A stretch of DNA of 64,000 bases from Alcaligenaceae bacterium CGII-47 (GTDB taxonomy: Bacteria; Pseudomonadota; Gammaproteobacteria; Burkholderiales; Burkholderiaceae_B). Each line of letters begins with the position of its first letter. Within the stretch, counting starts at the first letter, position 1. The notes beneath the pieces were generated by a model that had not been told where the DNA came from, did no database searches, and saw only the letters and a list, made by a program, of their open reading frames with translations. Positions 54,548 to 63,180 of the stretch are shown here, in pieces. The translations under genes and the position numbers were made by a program. The DNA is taken from NCBI GenBank assembly GCA_019166125.1, contig JAHTBO010000003.1, forward strand, positions 376,985 to 440,984. Reading direction: 5' to 3'.

Positions 54548-55330
54548 ATGATCACTATATTCAAACCTGATTTGTTTGCTGAGCAGACCGTACTCGTCAC
54601 GGGCGGCGGCAGCGGCATCGGCCTGGCCATTGCCCGTCTTTTCGGACAGTTGGGCGCCAGTGTCATCATCGCCGCCCGCGATGAGACGCGTTTGAGCGCG
54701 GCTGCGACGAGCCTGACTGAGGCGGGTCTGCGTGTCACTACGCAGGCCGTGAACATCCGAGACATGGACTCGGTCGACGCCTTATTCGAGCGCCTGGACG
54801 CCCAAGGCATCGGGATCGATGTTCTCGTCAATAATGCAGGTGGCCAGTTCACAGCACCGGCCCTGGATATCTCCGCCAATGGCTTTCGTTCCGTATTGGA
54901 CCTGAATTTGCAAGGGACTTTTCAGATGAGTCAGCGCTATGCGCGCCACTGCCAGTCCCGCAAGGCGACCGGCTGTATTGTCAATATCGTGCTCTGCCTG
55001 GAGCAAGGCATCCCTGGCATGGCCCATGCAGCAGCGGCACGCGCGGGCGTTGTGAACCTGACTAAAACCTTGGCCTGGGAATGGGCGAGTTTGGGCATTC
55101 GGATCAATGCAATTGCGCCAGGCACCATCGAGACAAGCGGTCTGAAGAACTACGACTCCGATAACTTGCAGCGAGGCATAGCCAAGCTGCCCATCAAGCG
55201 CATGGGTTCGCCCGAAGAGGTCGCTCAAGCAGTCGCTTTTTTGGCCAGCGACGCTGCAGCCTATATCACCGGCATCTGCCTCGCACAGGATGGTGGCGAG
55301 CACCTGACGGGCGCCTCCCCCCAGTATTGA
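54548..55330 (+). CDS. SDR-family oxidoreductase, PECR/DECR-like, lacking the canonical YxxxK
   Basis: A 260-residue short-chain dehydrogenase. The nucleotide motif TGGGSGIG and NNAGG are normal, and the C-terminus ends [10 protein letters not shown]. At the active site the usual YxxxK is replaced by [14 protein letters not shown], the arrangement seen in peroxisomal trans-2-enoyl-CoA reductase-type SDRs, where the pattern reads HSGAARAG. The substrate is therefore probably a CoA thioester: reduction of crotonobetainyl-CoA, or oxidation of a 3-hydroxyacyl-CoA. It starts 11 bases after caiD and ends 20 bases before caiE. No SDR belongs to the classical cai operon. Confidence 0.78.
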   Translation: MITIFKPDLFAEQTVLVTGGGSGIGLAIARLFGQLGASVIIAARDETRLSAAATSLTEAGLRVTTQAVNIRDMDSVDALFERLDAQGIGIDVLVNNAGGQFTAPALDISANGFRSVLDLNLQGTFQMSQRYARHCQSRKATGCIVNIVLCLEQGIPGMAHAAAARAGVVNLTKTLAWEWASLGIRINAIAPGTIETSGLKNYDSDNLQRGIAKLPIKRMGSPEEVAQAVAFLASDAAAYITGICLAQDGGEHLTGASPQY

Positions 55331-55350
55331 TACACAGAAAGGATCACGCC

Positions 55351-55941
55351 ATGCCCTGCTATGAATTTGAAGGCCTCACACCAGTGGTACACCCCAGCGC
55401 CTATGTGCATCCCACTGCTGTTCTCATCGGCGATGTAATTGTCGGCCCGGGTGTGTATATCGCTCCCTTAGCCTCACTGCGTGGCGATTACGGACGCCTC
55501 ATTCTGGAGGCGGGCGCCAACCTGCAGGACAATTGCGTCATGCATGGCTACTGTGATATGGATACCATCGTGCAAACCAACGGCCATATCGGCCATGGCG
55601 CAATTCTCCACGGATGCATCATTCAGCGAAACGCGCTGGTCGGCATGAATGCTGTAGTAATGGATGGCGCGGTCATTGGCGAGGACAGTATTGTTGCTGC
55701 AATGAGCTTTGTGAAAGCGGGCTTCCAGGGCCAGCCCCGGCAGCTTCTTCTGGGCTCTCCTGCCAAGGTCATCAGGGAAGTGTCTGAAGCAGACCTGCAC
55801 TGGAAGGGTCTCAATACCCTAGAGTATCAGGCACTAGCTCGGCGCTCAGCATCCAGTATGCATGAGGTCCAGCCTCTACAGGAGTCCGAGCCTAACCGAC
55901 CCCGCTTACGTGGTATCACCAACGTCCAGCCTAAGGCATGA
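55351..55941 (+). CDS. caiE: CaiE-like gamma-carbonic-anhydrase-fold protein
   Basis: A 196-residue left-handed beta-helix hexapeptide protein, the same length as E. coli CaiE. The match to remembered CaiE is strong: [80 protein letters not shown] and [12 protein letters not shown]. The metal-binding histidines of the gamma-carbonic anhydrase fold are in MHG and [10 protein letters not shown]. PaaY is the closest alternative, but the SLRGDYG, MHGYCD and SFVKAGF stretches favour CaiE. CaiE's exact role is not settled (it has been linked to CaiB/CaiD cofactor supply). AAAGGA lies seven bases before ATG 55351. Its end overlaps the convergent regulator gene. Confidence 0.85.
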   Translation: MPCYEFEGLTPVVHPSAYVHPTAVLIGDVIVGPGVYIAPLASLRGDYGRLILEAGANLQDNCVMHGYCDMDTIVQTNGHIGHGAILHGCIIQRNALVGMNAVVMDGAVIGEDSIVAAMSFVKAGFQGQPRQLLLGSPAKVIREVSEADLHWKGLNTLEYQALARRSASSMHEVQPLQESEPNRPRLRGITNVQPKA

Positions 55942-56895
55942 GCGACTGGCACTCGGGCTGCAGCTAAAATGTCTTCGATAGCTACGGGTAAAGTGCGCGG
56001 CTGACCCAAAGCCACAGGCGATACCGATTTCGGCAATGCTCAAACGAGAATCCTTGAGCAACTGCTGGGCATGCTCCAGCCGCAAGCTCATATAGTATGC
56101 CGCCGGAGAACGCTTCAGGTGGGTGCGAAACAAGCGTTCCAACTGGCGTACCGACATACACGCATATCCGGCTAATTGACTGAGTGTGACGGGATCTTCA
56201 AGGTTTCTCTCCATCTGTTCGACGACTCTCAATAGCCTGGGGTGATCGATATTGAGCCGATCGGCCAGATCAATGCGTTGCTTATCGGATTTTTGCCGGA
56301 TACCGCTCTTAATGAACTGCTCACACACCCGGATTGCAAGGTCATAGCCAAAATCAGCCTGAATGATGTGGAGCATCAAATCAATCGCTGCCGTACCGCC
56401 CGCACAGGTAATAAGGTTCCGATCTATTTCAAATAACTCGTTTGTGATCTCCAGACCAGGATGATCTTCCTGAAAAGCGGATGCTGCTTCCCAGTGCATC
56501 GTCACGCGACGATTTTTCAATAGACCTGCCGCCTCCAACAAGTGGCATCCAGTGTCCATCGCACCGATCACAGCGCCGTTATTGGTAATTTTCTTGAGCC
56601 AGGCAGTGGTGCTCTTTTGAATGTATTTTTCAGGATGAAAACTAGAGCAGATGAATAGATTTCTAGGCGCCGGGACACCATGGATCGAATCAGAGCGCTG
56701 TAGCATCAACTGATTGCTCGCAAACACGGGTTCGTCAGTTTCAGTCAACAACTGCCAACGAAAAACCGCCCTGCCTGCAAAGCGATTCGCTACCCGCATC
56801 GGTTCAATCGCCGAGAGCAGGGCGACCATCGCATATTCAGGCAGCAATAGAAACGAGACCGTCAGCGTTCCGTCAACATCAGGCTTGAGAATCAT
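55906..56895 (-). CDS. GlxA-family AraC transcriptional regulator (CdhR/GbdR-like)
   Basis: A 329-residue regulator with an N-terminal DJ-1/GATase1-like domain ([60 protein letters not shown]) and a C-terminal AraC double helix-turn-helix ([50 protein letters not shown]). The same architecture is used by the Pseudomonas carnitine and betaine regulators CdhR and GbdR. It overlaps the caiE end by 36 bases tail to tail. It starts nine bases after the amn stop, so it may be transcribed with purine genes, but function more likely concerns the cai-type cluster. TTG 56901 is an alternative start. Confidence 0.83.
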   Translation of the reverse strand: MILKPDVDGTLTVSFLLLPEYAMVALLSAIEPMRVANRFAGRAVFRWQLLTETDEPVFASNQLMLQRSDSIHGVPAPRNLFICSSFHPEKYIQKSTTAWLKKITNNGAVIGAMDTGCHLLEAAGLLKNRRVTMHWEAASAFQEDHPGLEITNELFEIDRNLITCAGGTAAIDLMLHIIQADFGYDLAIRVCEQFIKSGIRQKSDKQRIDLADRLNIDHPRLLRVVEQMERNLEDPVTLSQLAGYACMSVRQLERLFRTHLKRSPAAYYMSLRLEHAQQLLKDSRLSIAEIGIACGFGSAAHFTRSYRRHFSCSPSASRSCLRLDVGDTT

Positions 56896-56904
56896 CGACA
56901 AACT

Positions 56905-58401
56905 CTATTTGAACGCGGTCTCGATGAAACTACGCAACTTGCGTGAGTGCAGCCGCTCTCTAGGCATTTCACGCAACTTCTCGAGTGCGCGAATACCAAT
57001 ATGCAAATGCTGATTCACCTGCGTACGATAGAACGCGCTTGCCATGCCAGGCAGCTTCAGTTCCCCGTGCAGCGGCTTATCTGACACACACAACAGCGTC
57101 CCATAAGGCACCCGGAAGCGGAACCCATTGGCAGCAATCGTCGCTGACTCCATATCCAGCGCAATGGCACGTGACTGGGACAGCCGCTGCACCGGTTCCT
57201 GCTGATCACGTAGTTCCCAATTGCGGTTATCAATCGTTGCCACGGTCCCGGTACGCATGATTTTTTTCAATTCCCAACCCGACAAACCAGCGACCTCAGC
57301 CACGGCCTGCTCTAGTGCGACCTGCACCTCGGCGAGCGGGGGCACGGGCACCCAGATCGGCAAATCATCATCCAACACATGATCCTGGCGCACATAGCCG
57401 TGCGCCAGCACGTAGTCACCCAGACGCTGCGTGGTGCGTAGCCCTGCGCAATGACCCAGCATCAGCCAGGCAGACGGGCGCAACACGGCCACGTGATCGG
57501 TGATGGTCTTGGCATTGGACGGCCCCACGCCGATATTGATCAACGTGATTCCGGAATGATTGGCACGCTTGAGGTGGTAGGATGGCATTTGCGGGCCGAC
57601 CCCAGGCGGGCTACTGTCCAACCCCGCGGTCTCAGGCGTCACGATCCGATTGCCCGGCTCGACCAACTCGGTATAGCCCCCGACACCGCGCACAAGCGTC
57701 TCACGCGCCCACCTGGCGAACTCATCAACATAGAACTGATAATTAGTAAACAGCACGAAGTCCTGAAAGTGCTGTGGCGCCGTCGCGGTGTAATGCTGCA
57801 GGCGATGCAGCGAGTAATCCACACGGGGTGCCGTAAACGGCCCCAGAGGACGTGGTACGCCAGGGCGGTCTTGCCATGTGCCATTCACAATCGCGTCGTC
57901 AGTCACCGCGAGGTCGGGTACGTCGAAGTGATCCCTCAGTGTATTGCCCGGCGACTCTGTGTATTCGCCCTCGACGTACTCACCTTCGGGAAATGAAAAA
58001 TGCAGCGGAATAGGCATATCCGACTCGCCGATTTCTACGGGTACACCATGATTGCGGATCAACAAACCGATCTGTTCACACAGGTAGTCGTGGAATAAGG
58101 CTGGCTGCGTGACCGTCGTCATATACAGGCCTGGTTCGACCAGATGGCCGTACGATAATCGGCTATCAACCTCCTGGTAGGTCTGGATGCGGATACGAAT
58201 GGCCGGGTAGCAGGCGCGTACACGCTGCCCCGGGGGCAAACCGTCTGCGCAATAAGACCGGAACGCCTCACGGATGAATGAGGTGTTGCGCGCATAGATG
58301 TCCAGCAACTTCTGGGTCGCCGCATGGGCATCGGTATAACTGGAAAACGGAATAAGTATGGGCAGCATCGTCGGCCGCGTCGTGTGCATAAAATCGTTCA
58401 T
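56905..58401 (-). CDS. amn: AMP nucleosidase
   Basis: A 498-residue enzyme that splits AMP to adenine and ribose 5-phosphate. The N-terminal domain includes YPAIRIRIQTYQEVDSRLSYG and PIPLHFSF; the nucleoside-phosphorylase-like C-terminal domain has INIGVGPSNAKTITDH, RPSAWLMLGHCAGLR and AIALDMESATIAANGFRF. The length is close to the 484 residues of E. coli Amn. With guanine deaminase and xanthine dehydrogenase upstream, it fits purine salvage and breakdown. It is 18 bases downstream of guaD. Confidence 0.92.
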   Translation of the reverse strand: MNDFMHTTRPTMLPILIPFSSYTDAHAATQKLLDIYARNTSFIREAFRSYCADGLPPGQRVRACYPAIRIRIQTYQEVDSRLSYGHLVEPGLYMTTVTQPALFHDYLCEQIGLLIRNHGVPVEIGESDMPIPLHFSFPEGEYVEGEYTESPGNTLRDHFDVPDLAVTDDAIVNGTWQDRPGVPRPLGPFTAPRVDYSLHRLQHYTATAPQHFQDFVLFTNYQFYVDEFARWARETLVRGVGGYTELVEPGNRIVTPETAGLDSSPPGVGPQMPSYHLKRANHSGITLINIGVGPSNAKTITDHVAVLRPSAWLMLGHCAGLRTTQRLGDYVLAHGYVRQDHVLDDDLPIWVPVPPLAEVQVALEQAVAEVAGLSGWELKKIMRTGTVATIDNRNWELRDQQEPVQRLSQSRAIALDMESATIAANGFRFRVPYGTLLCVSDKPLHGELKLPGMASAFYRTQVNQHLHIGIRALEKLREMPRERLHSRKLRSFIETAFK

Positions 58402-58419
58402 GTACTCATTATCGCCTGA

Positions 58420-59748
58420 TCAGCGCGCCCGCGTATGTACCTGCTGGCCCGCCGCATAAGTCGCGGCCACCGCCCGATCATCTCCCAGCATTGCCAGAGC
58501 AAACAGCAGCTCCTCGAGCGATTCGGAATGGGATGTCCGGCGTGCCAGCAGCGGCGTGGCACTGGGGTCCAACACCACAAAATCCGCCTCTGCACCAATT
58601 GCCAAGGTGCCAATCTGGCCCGAGAGATTTAGATCACGCGCCGCACCTTGCGTCGCCAACCAGAACATACGCCGTGCCGTCAGGTAATAGCCCGAGAGCC
58701 GGGCAACCTTGTGGGCCTCATTCATCGTATGAAACATGGAAAACGACGACCCGCCACCTACGTCTGTAGCCAGGGCCACCGCCGTGTCTGATTTTTCAGC
58801 CGCGGCAAAATCGAACAGACCGCTACCCAAAAACAGATTCGAGGTTGGACAGTGCGCCGCCACCGCGCCTGTATCGTGCATACGCTGCCAATCCGTATCA
58901 TCCAACCAGACACAATGTCCGTATACCGCACGCGGGCGCAATAGCCCATATTGATCATAAATATCCAGGTAGCTGCGCGCATCCGGAAACAATGCCGCAG
59001 CCCATTTCACCTCATCCTCATTCTCGGCGACGTGGCTCTGGATGAACACGTCCTGATACTGCCGGGCCAATTCCCCACAGCGCCCGAGTTGCTCTGGGGT
59101 GGAGGTCGGCGCGAACCGCGGCGTAAGCGCATACATCTGCCGCCCCGTGCCGTGCCAGCGTTGTAGCAGCGCCTCGCTCTCGCGCGCACCGGACTCGGCC
59201 GTATCACGCAAAAACGCCGGGCAGTTGCGATCCATCATGACCTTGCCCGCGATCATGCGCAGATTACGCGCATGGCTCTGGGCAAAGAACGCCTCAACCG
59301 ACTCGGGATGTACGGTGCAATACACTAGGGCCGTGGTGGTCCCGCAACGCAATAGCTCATCCAGGAAAAAATGTGCGACCTCTGCGGCGTATTCTGGATT
59401 TTCAAAACGACGTTCAGTCGGGAAGGTGTATTTTTCCAGCCATGGCAACAGGCCAGGCGCAGGTGAGGCAATGATATCGGTCTGCGGATAATGGATATGA
59501 GCGTCGATAAAGCCAGGCACGATTAGCTTACCGCGCCAGTCCACAATCGGTACAGTAGGCGCCAAGGTCGCCACCAAACGTGCATAGTCACCCACCTGCT
59601 CGATGTGGCCACCGCGTACCACCAGCAGACCATCCTCGACCCATTCGACCGCCTCATCCTCGGCCTGTCTGTCATCGCGAAAATACAATAGATGCGCACG
59701 ATAGGCGCGCACCGAGTCGGCCGTATGGCCATGTCCAGGCGTGGTCAT
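58420..59748 (-). CDS. guaD: Guanine deaminase
   Basis: A 442-residue amidohydrolase that converts guanine to xanthine. Zinc ligands are in PGFIDAHIHYPQTD, in FIQSHVAENEDEV, in YGHCVWLDD and in ATDVGGGSSFSM; the guanine-specific LPWLEKYTFPTERRF is present. It lies downstream of xdhC and feeds xanthine to the xanthine dehydrogenase encoded by the same operon. Confidence 0.93.
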   Translation of the reverse strand: MTTPGHGHTADSVRAYRAHLLYFRDDRQAEDEAVEWVEDGLLVVRGGHIEQVGDYARLVATLAPTVPIVDWRGKLIVPGFIDAHIHYPQTDIIASPAPGLLPWLEKYTFPTERRFENPEYAAEVAHFFLDELLRCGTTTALVYCTVHPESVEAFFAQSHARNLRMIAGKVMMDRNCPAFLRDTAESGARESEALLQRWHGTGRQMYALTPRFAPTSTPEQLGRCGELARQYQDVFIQSHVAENEDEVKWAAALFPDARSYLDIYDQYGLLRPRAVYGHCVWLDDTDWQRMHDTGAVAAHCPTSNLFLGSGLFDFAAAEKSDTAVALATDVGGGSSFSMFHTMNEAHKVARLSGYYLTARRMFWLATQGAARDLNLSGQIGTLAIGAEADFVVLDPSATPLLARRTSHSESLEELLFALAMLGDDRAVAATYAAGQQVHTRAR

Positions 59749-59772
59749 AGGGAGTCATTCCGAAAAAAGGTT

Positions 59773-60792
59773 TCAGACAAGGGCGTGGGCACACTGCATA
59801 GGGGTGAGACGGGTCGCGCCATCAACACGCGCCCGCAACAGTTGGGCGGCCACTGCGACCGCGATGACAGCCGGCTGCTTACCGATGATACCCGGCTCGC
59901 CGATGGGGCAGACAATCTGGCGATAACGTTCCTCAGGGATCCCGCGCGCACGGAACCGGTGTTCAAATTTTTGACGTTTGCTCATTGATCCGATCAGCCC
60001 AAGATACGCCACATCATCGCGACGCAGCAGATATTCACACAGGCGCTGATCCAGCGCATGATCATGCGTCATAATCAGAAAGAAACTCTCGGGGGGCGCC
60101 TGATCGATGATCGCCTCAGGGGTATCCGTGGCTTCTATGGTTATATTGTCCGGTAACGCCGTTGGAAACATCTCCTCGCGCTCATCCACCCAAGTGACCC
60201 GACAAGGCAGTGTCCCAAGAATATGCACCAACGCCTTACCCACATGGCCGGCACCAAAAATGACGATATTCTGGGTGGCGGGCGCAATCCGCTCGGCGTA
60301 GAACATGACACCCTGCTCGTCTTTGGCTAGCAATTTATTGGGGACCGAATCATCCGCACCCAAGTCCGGCGCCTGCGCAAGCTGCACCTGAGCAGCCCCC
60401 CCTTGGGACGTCAGACTGACTCGACGCACCACGGCCTGACCAAGCAACAAACGATCACGCAAAGACATCAGCCAGACACGATCCGACTCGTTCAGACGCT
60501 CGAACAGCAGATGCACCATGCCACCGCAGCACTGGCCCAATGAGGGTCCCAACGGCAGGCGTTCGATCCAGCGGTCAGGCACATGGGCGGCGTACAGACG
60601 TTTGCGGGCAATGTCCACAGCCATCCACTCCAACTGGCCGCCACCTATGGTGAGCCACTGCCGTTTATCCGAGACAAGCAGCTTGGCCCCTGCTTCGCGA
60701 GGCGTTGAGCCCTGTGCCCAGCCCACGCTCACCAATGCCAGGGCCTGGCCCCGGTCAAGGCTCCAGAGCGCCTGATCGATCCAGTCATGCAT
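59773..60792 (-). CDS. xdhC: Xanthine dehydrogenase accessory protein XdhC
   Basis: A 339-residue XdhC. The N-terminal XdhC/CoxI domain (VSVGWAQGSTPREAGAKLLV, CCGGMVHLLFERL) and the C-terminal Rossmann-like domain (IFGAGHVGKALVHILGTLPCRVTWVDERE, YLGLIGSMSKRQKFEHRFRARGI) are complete. XdhC binds the molybdenum cofactor, protects it until sulfuration and inserts it into XdhB. Its ATG overlaps the xdhB stop by one base (TAATG). Confidence 0.93.
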   Translation of the reverse strand: MHDWIDQALWSLDRGQALALVSVGWAQGSTPREAGAKLLVSDKRQWLTIGGGQLEWMAVDIARKRLYAAHVPDRWIERLPLGPSLGQCCGGMVHLLFERLNESDRVWLMSLRDRLLLGQAVVRRVSLTSQGGAAQVQLAQAPDLGADDSVPNKLLAKDEQGVMFYAERIAPATQNIVIFGAGHVGKALVHILGTLPCRVTWVDEREEMFPTALPDNITIEATDTPEAIIDQAPPESFFLIMTHDHALDQRLCEYLLRRDDVAYLGLIGSMSKRQKFEHRFRARGIPEERYRQIVCPIGEPGIIGKQPAVIAVAVAAQLLRARVDGATRLTPMQCAHALV

Positions 60793-63170
60793 TACTGCAC
60801 GCTGCGCTCGCGCAGCGCCTCAACAGCAAACAGGATCGCCTCGGGCGTAGCCGGGGCATTGAGCACGGGTTCACCACGCCCGTCTCCGACACTATTTGCA
60901 ATTGCATCGCGTATTGCATTGAAGACACTAAACCCCAGCAATAACGGCGGTTCACCGACGGCTTTGGAGCGATGAACCGTGTCCTTGGGATTACTGTGCT
61001 TGAACAACTTCACTCGGAAATCATTTGGACAATCGCTGATCGCCGGGATTTTGTAGGTCGAGGGCGCATGCGTCATCAGGCGCCCATCCTTGTTCCACCA
61101 CAGCTCCTCGGTGGTCAACCAACCCATACCCTGGATAAAGCCACCCTCGACCTGGCCCAGGTCAATCGCCGGATTGATCGATGCCCCCACATCATGCAAC
61201 AGATCGGCACGCAAGAGCTTCCATTCACCCGTCAGCGTATCGATCACGACCTCGGACACTGCCGCACCGTAGGCAAAGTAAAAGAACGGATGACCATGCA
61301 TCGTGGCCTTGTCCCAGGTGATCCCCGGCGTGGCGTAAAACCCGTCTGACCAAAGCTGGACACGGGCCCAATACGCCTCCTCGACCAGTTGAGCAAAGGG
61401 GATCGTGCGACCATTCACATTCACCTGTCGATAAGCAAAGACCACCGATTCTGGCGTCCCGCCATACGTCTGCGCAGCAAAATTGGCTAGACGCGTACGC
61501 AACTTCAGCGCTGCGTCCTCGGCCGCCTTGCCATTCAGGTCAGTGCCGGTGGATGCCGCCGTCGCCGAGGTGTTGGCAACCTTACTGGTATCCGTCGCGG
61601 TGACCCGCACACAGTCCAGATCCAGGCCCAATACATTCGCAGCGACCTGAGCAACCTTGGTGTTCAGGCCCTGACCCATTTCGGTGCCACCGTGATTGAC
61701 AAGGACCGAGCCATCGCGATAGATATGCACCAGCGCGCCTGCCTGATTGAAGGCCGCCACATTAAAGGAAATACCGAACTTGACCGGTGTAAGCGCCAAG
61801 CCCTTTTTGAGGATGGGGCTGGTGGCGTTAAACACGCGCACCGCCTTGCGACGTGCGCGATAGTCGCTACTGGCCTCGAGCTCATCAACTAATGGCGTGA
61901 GCAGATTATGTTCGACCACCTGCCCATAAGGCGTCACATTACGCGATTCAACACCATAGAAATTCAAGCGGCGTACATCAAGCGGATCCTTACCAAGTTG
62001 ACGGCTGATGCGATCAATGATGACCTCGATCATGAGTGCACCCTGCGGGCCACCAAAGCCGCGGAACGCGGTGTTGGACTGTTTGTTGGTCTTAGCGCAC
62101 ATCGCCACCAGCTCGACATCGGGCACGTAATACGCATTATCAAAGTGGCAAATGGCGCGACTGGCAACCGCCTCGGTCAGATCGGCGGAAAACCCCGAGT
62201 CCAGTGTCATATGCAACTGGACACCCAGAATGCGTCCTTCATCATCAAAGCCCACGTCGTAGTCGTAAAAGAACCCATGACGCTTGCCTGTGATCATAAA
62301 GTCATCATCACGATCCACGCGCAGCTTGATCGGCCGCTGTAATCGATGCGCGCACATCGAAGCCAGACAAGCAAACAAGGCCGATTGGGATTCCTTGCCG
62401 CCAAACCCCCCGCCCATGCGTCGACACTCGATCAGCACCTGATGGGCATGCCAGCCCAGGGTATGGGCAACGACCGCCTGCATCTCGGTAGGGTGTTGCG
62501 TCGAGCACCAGACCAACATCCCCTTGCCTTCCTTGGGTATCGCATACGAGATCTGCCCTTCGAGGTAGAACTGTTCCTGTCCATTGCACTCAAAGGTATC
62601 CTTGATCCGATGGGGTGCCGTCGCCAAGGCGCCCTCTGGGTCTCCGTTGTGTAGCCGTAAATCCGGCAACACTCTGGATTCTGCGGCGCGGGCTTGCTGC
62701 GGTGTGTGAATCGCGGGCAGATCCTCGTACTCGAGCTGACCCAGGCGTGCAGCACGACGTGCATGATCGACAGACTCGGCCACCACAATAAAGACCGGTT
62801 GGCCAAGGTACTGCACCAAGCCATCTGCCAGCAAAGGGTCATCATGCAGGACGGGGCCGCAGTTATTCTCACCGGGAATGTCCTGTGCGGTATAGACGGC
62901 AATCACGCCGGGGGCGCTACGCACTGCCTCCAGATCCATCGTCAAAATTCGCGCATGCGATCTTTGGGATAAGCCTAATGCCGCGTAGAGCGTCCCGCGT
63001 AACTCAGGGATGTCGTCGGTATACGTCGCCTCGCCGCTGACATGCAAAATGGCCGACTCATGAGGGCTGGATGCACCCGCAGCAGACTCACCGGCCACAG
63101 GGCGCGGGATCCGATCATTGCTCACCGCCAGACGATCCAGCTCGTCAGGCACCGCTACTCGCATATTCAT
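60792..63170 (-). CDS. xdhB: Xanthine dehydrogenase molybdopterin-binding subunit
   Basis: A 792-residue large subunit of xanthine dehydrogenase. It holds EATYTDDIPELRGTLYAALGLS, RRMGGGFGGKESQS with the GGGFGGKE molybdopterin contact, QSNTAFRGFGGPQGALMIEV with the substrate arginine, and the catalytic glutamate region LGQVEGGFIQGMGW. It hydroxylates hypoxanthine and xanthine to urate, passing electrons to the FeS/FAD subunit encoded upstream. The start ATG 63170 lies 11 bases after the xdhA stop. Confidence 0.95.
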   Translation of the reverse strand: MNMRVAVPDELDRLAVSNDRIPRPVAGESAAGASSPHESAILHVSGEATYTDDIPELRGTLYAALGLSQRSHARILTMDLEAVRSAPGVIAVYTAQDIPGENNCGPVLHDDPLLADGLVQYLGQPVFIVVAESVDHARRAARLGQLEYEDLPAIHTPQQARAAESRVLPDLRLHNGDPEGALATAPHRIKDTFECNGQEQFYLEGQISYAIPKEGKGMLVWCSTQHPTEMQAVVAHTLGWHAHQVLIECRRMGGGFGGKESQSALFACLASMCAHRLQRPIKLRVDRDDDFMITGKRHGFFYDYDVGFDDEGRILGVQLHMTLDSGFSADLTEAVASRAICHFDNAYYVPDVELVAMCAKTNKQSNTAFRGFGGPQGALMIEVIIDRISRQLGKDPLDVRRLNFYGVESRNVTPYGQVVEHNLLTPLVDELEASSDYRARRKAVRVFNATSPILKKGLALTPVKFGISFNVAAFNQAGALVHIYRDGSVLVNHGGTEMGQGLNTKVAQVAANVLGLDLDCVRVTATDTSKVANTSATAASTGTDLNGKAAEDAALKLRTRLANFAAQTYGGTPESVVFAYRQVNVNGRTIPFAQLVEEAYWARVQLWSDGFYATPGITWDKATMHGHPFFYFAYGAAVSEVVIDTLTGEWKLLRADLLHDVGASINPAIDLGQVEGGFIQGMGWLTTEELWWNKDGRLMTHAPSTYKIPAISDCPNDFRVKLFKHSNPKDTVHRSKAVGEPPLLLGFSVFNAIRDAIANSVGDGRGEPVLNAPATPEAILFAVEALRERSVQ

Positions 63171-63180
63171 CTCAGCCTCC

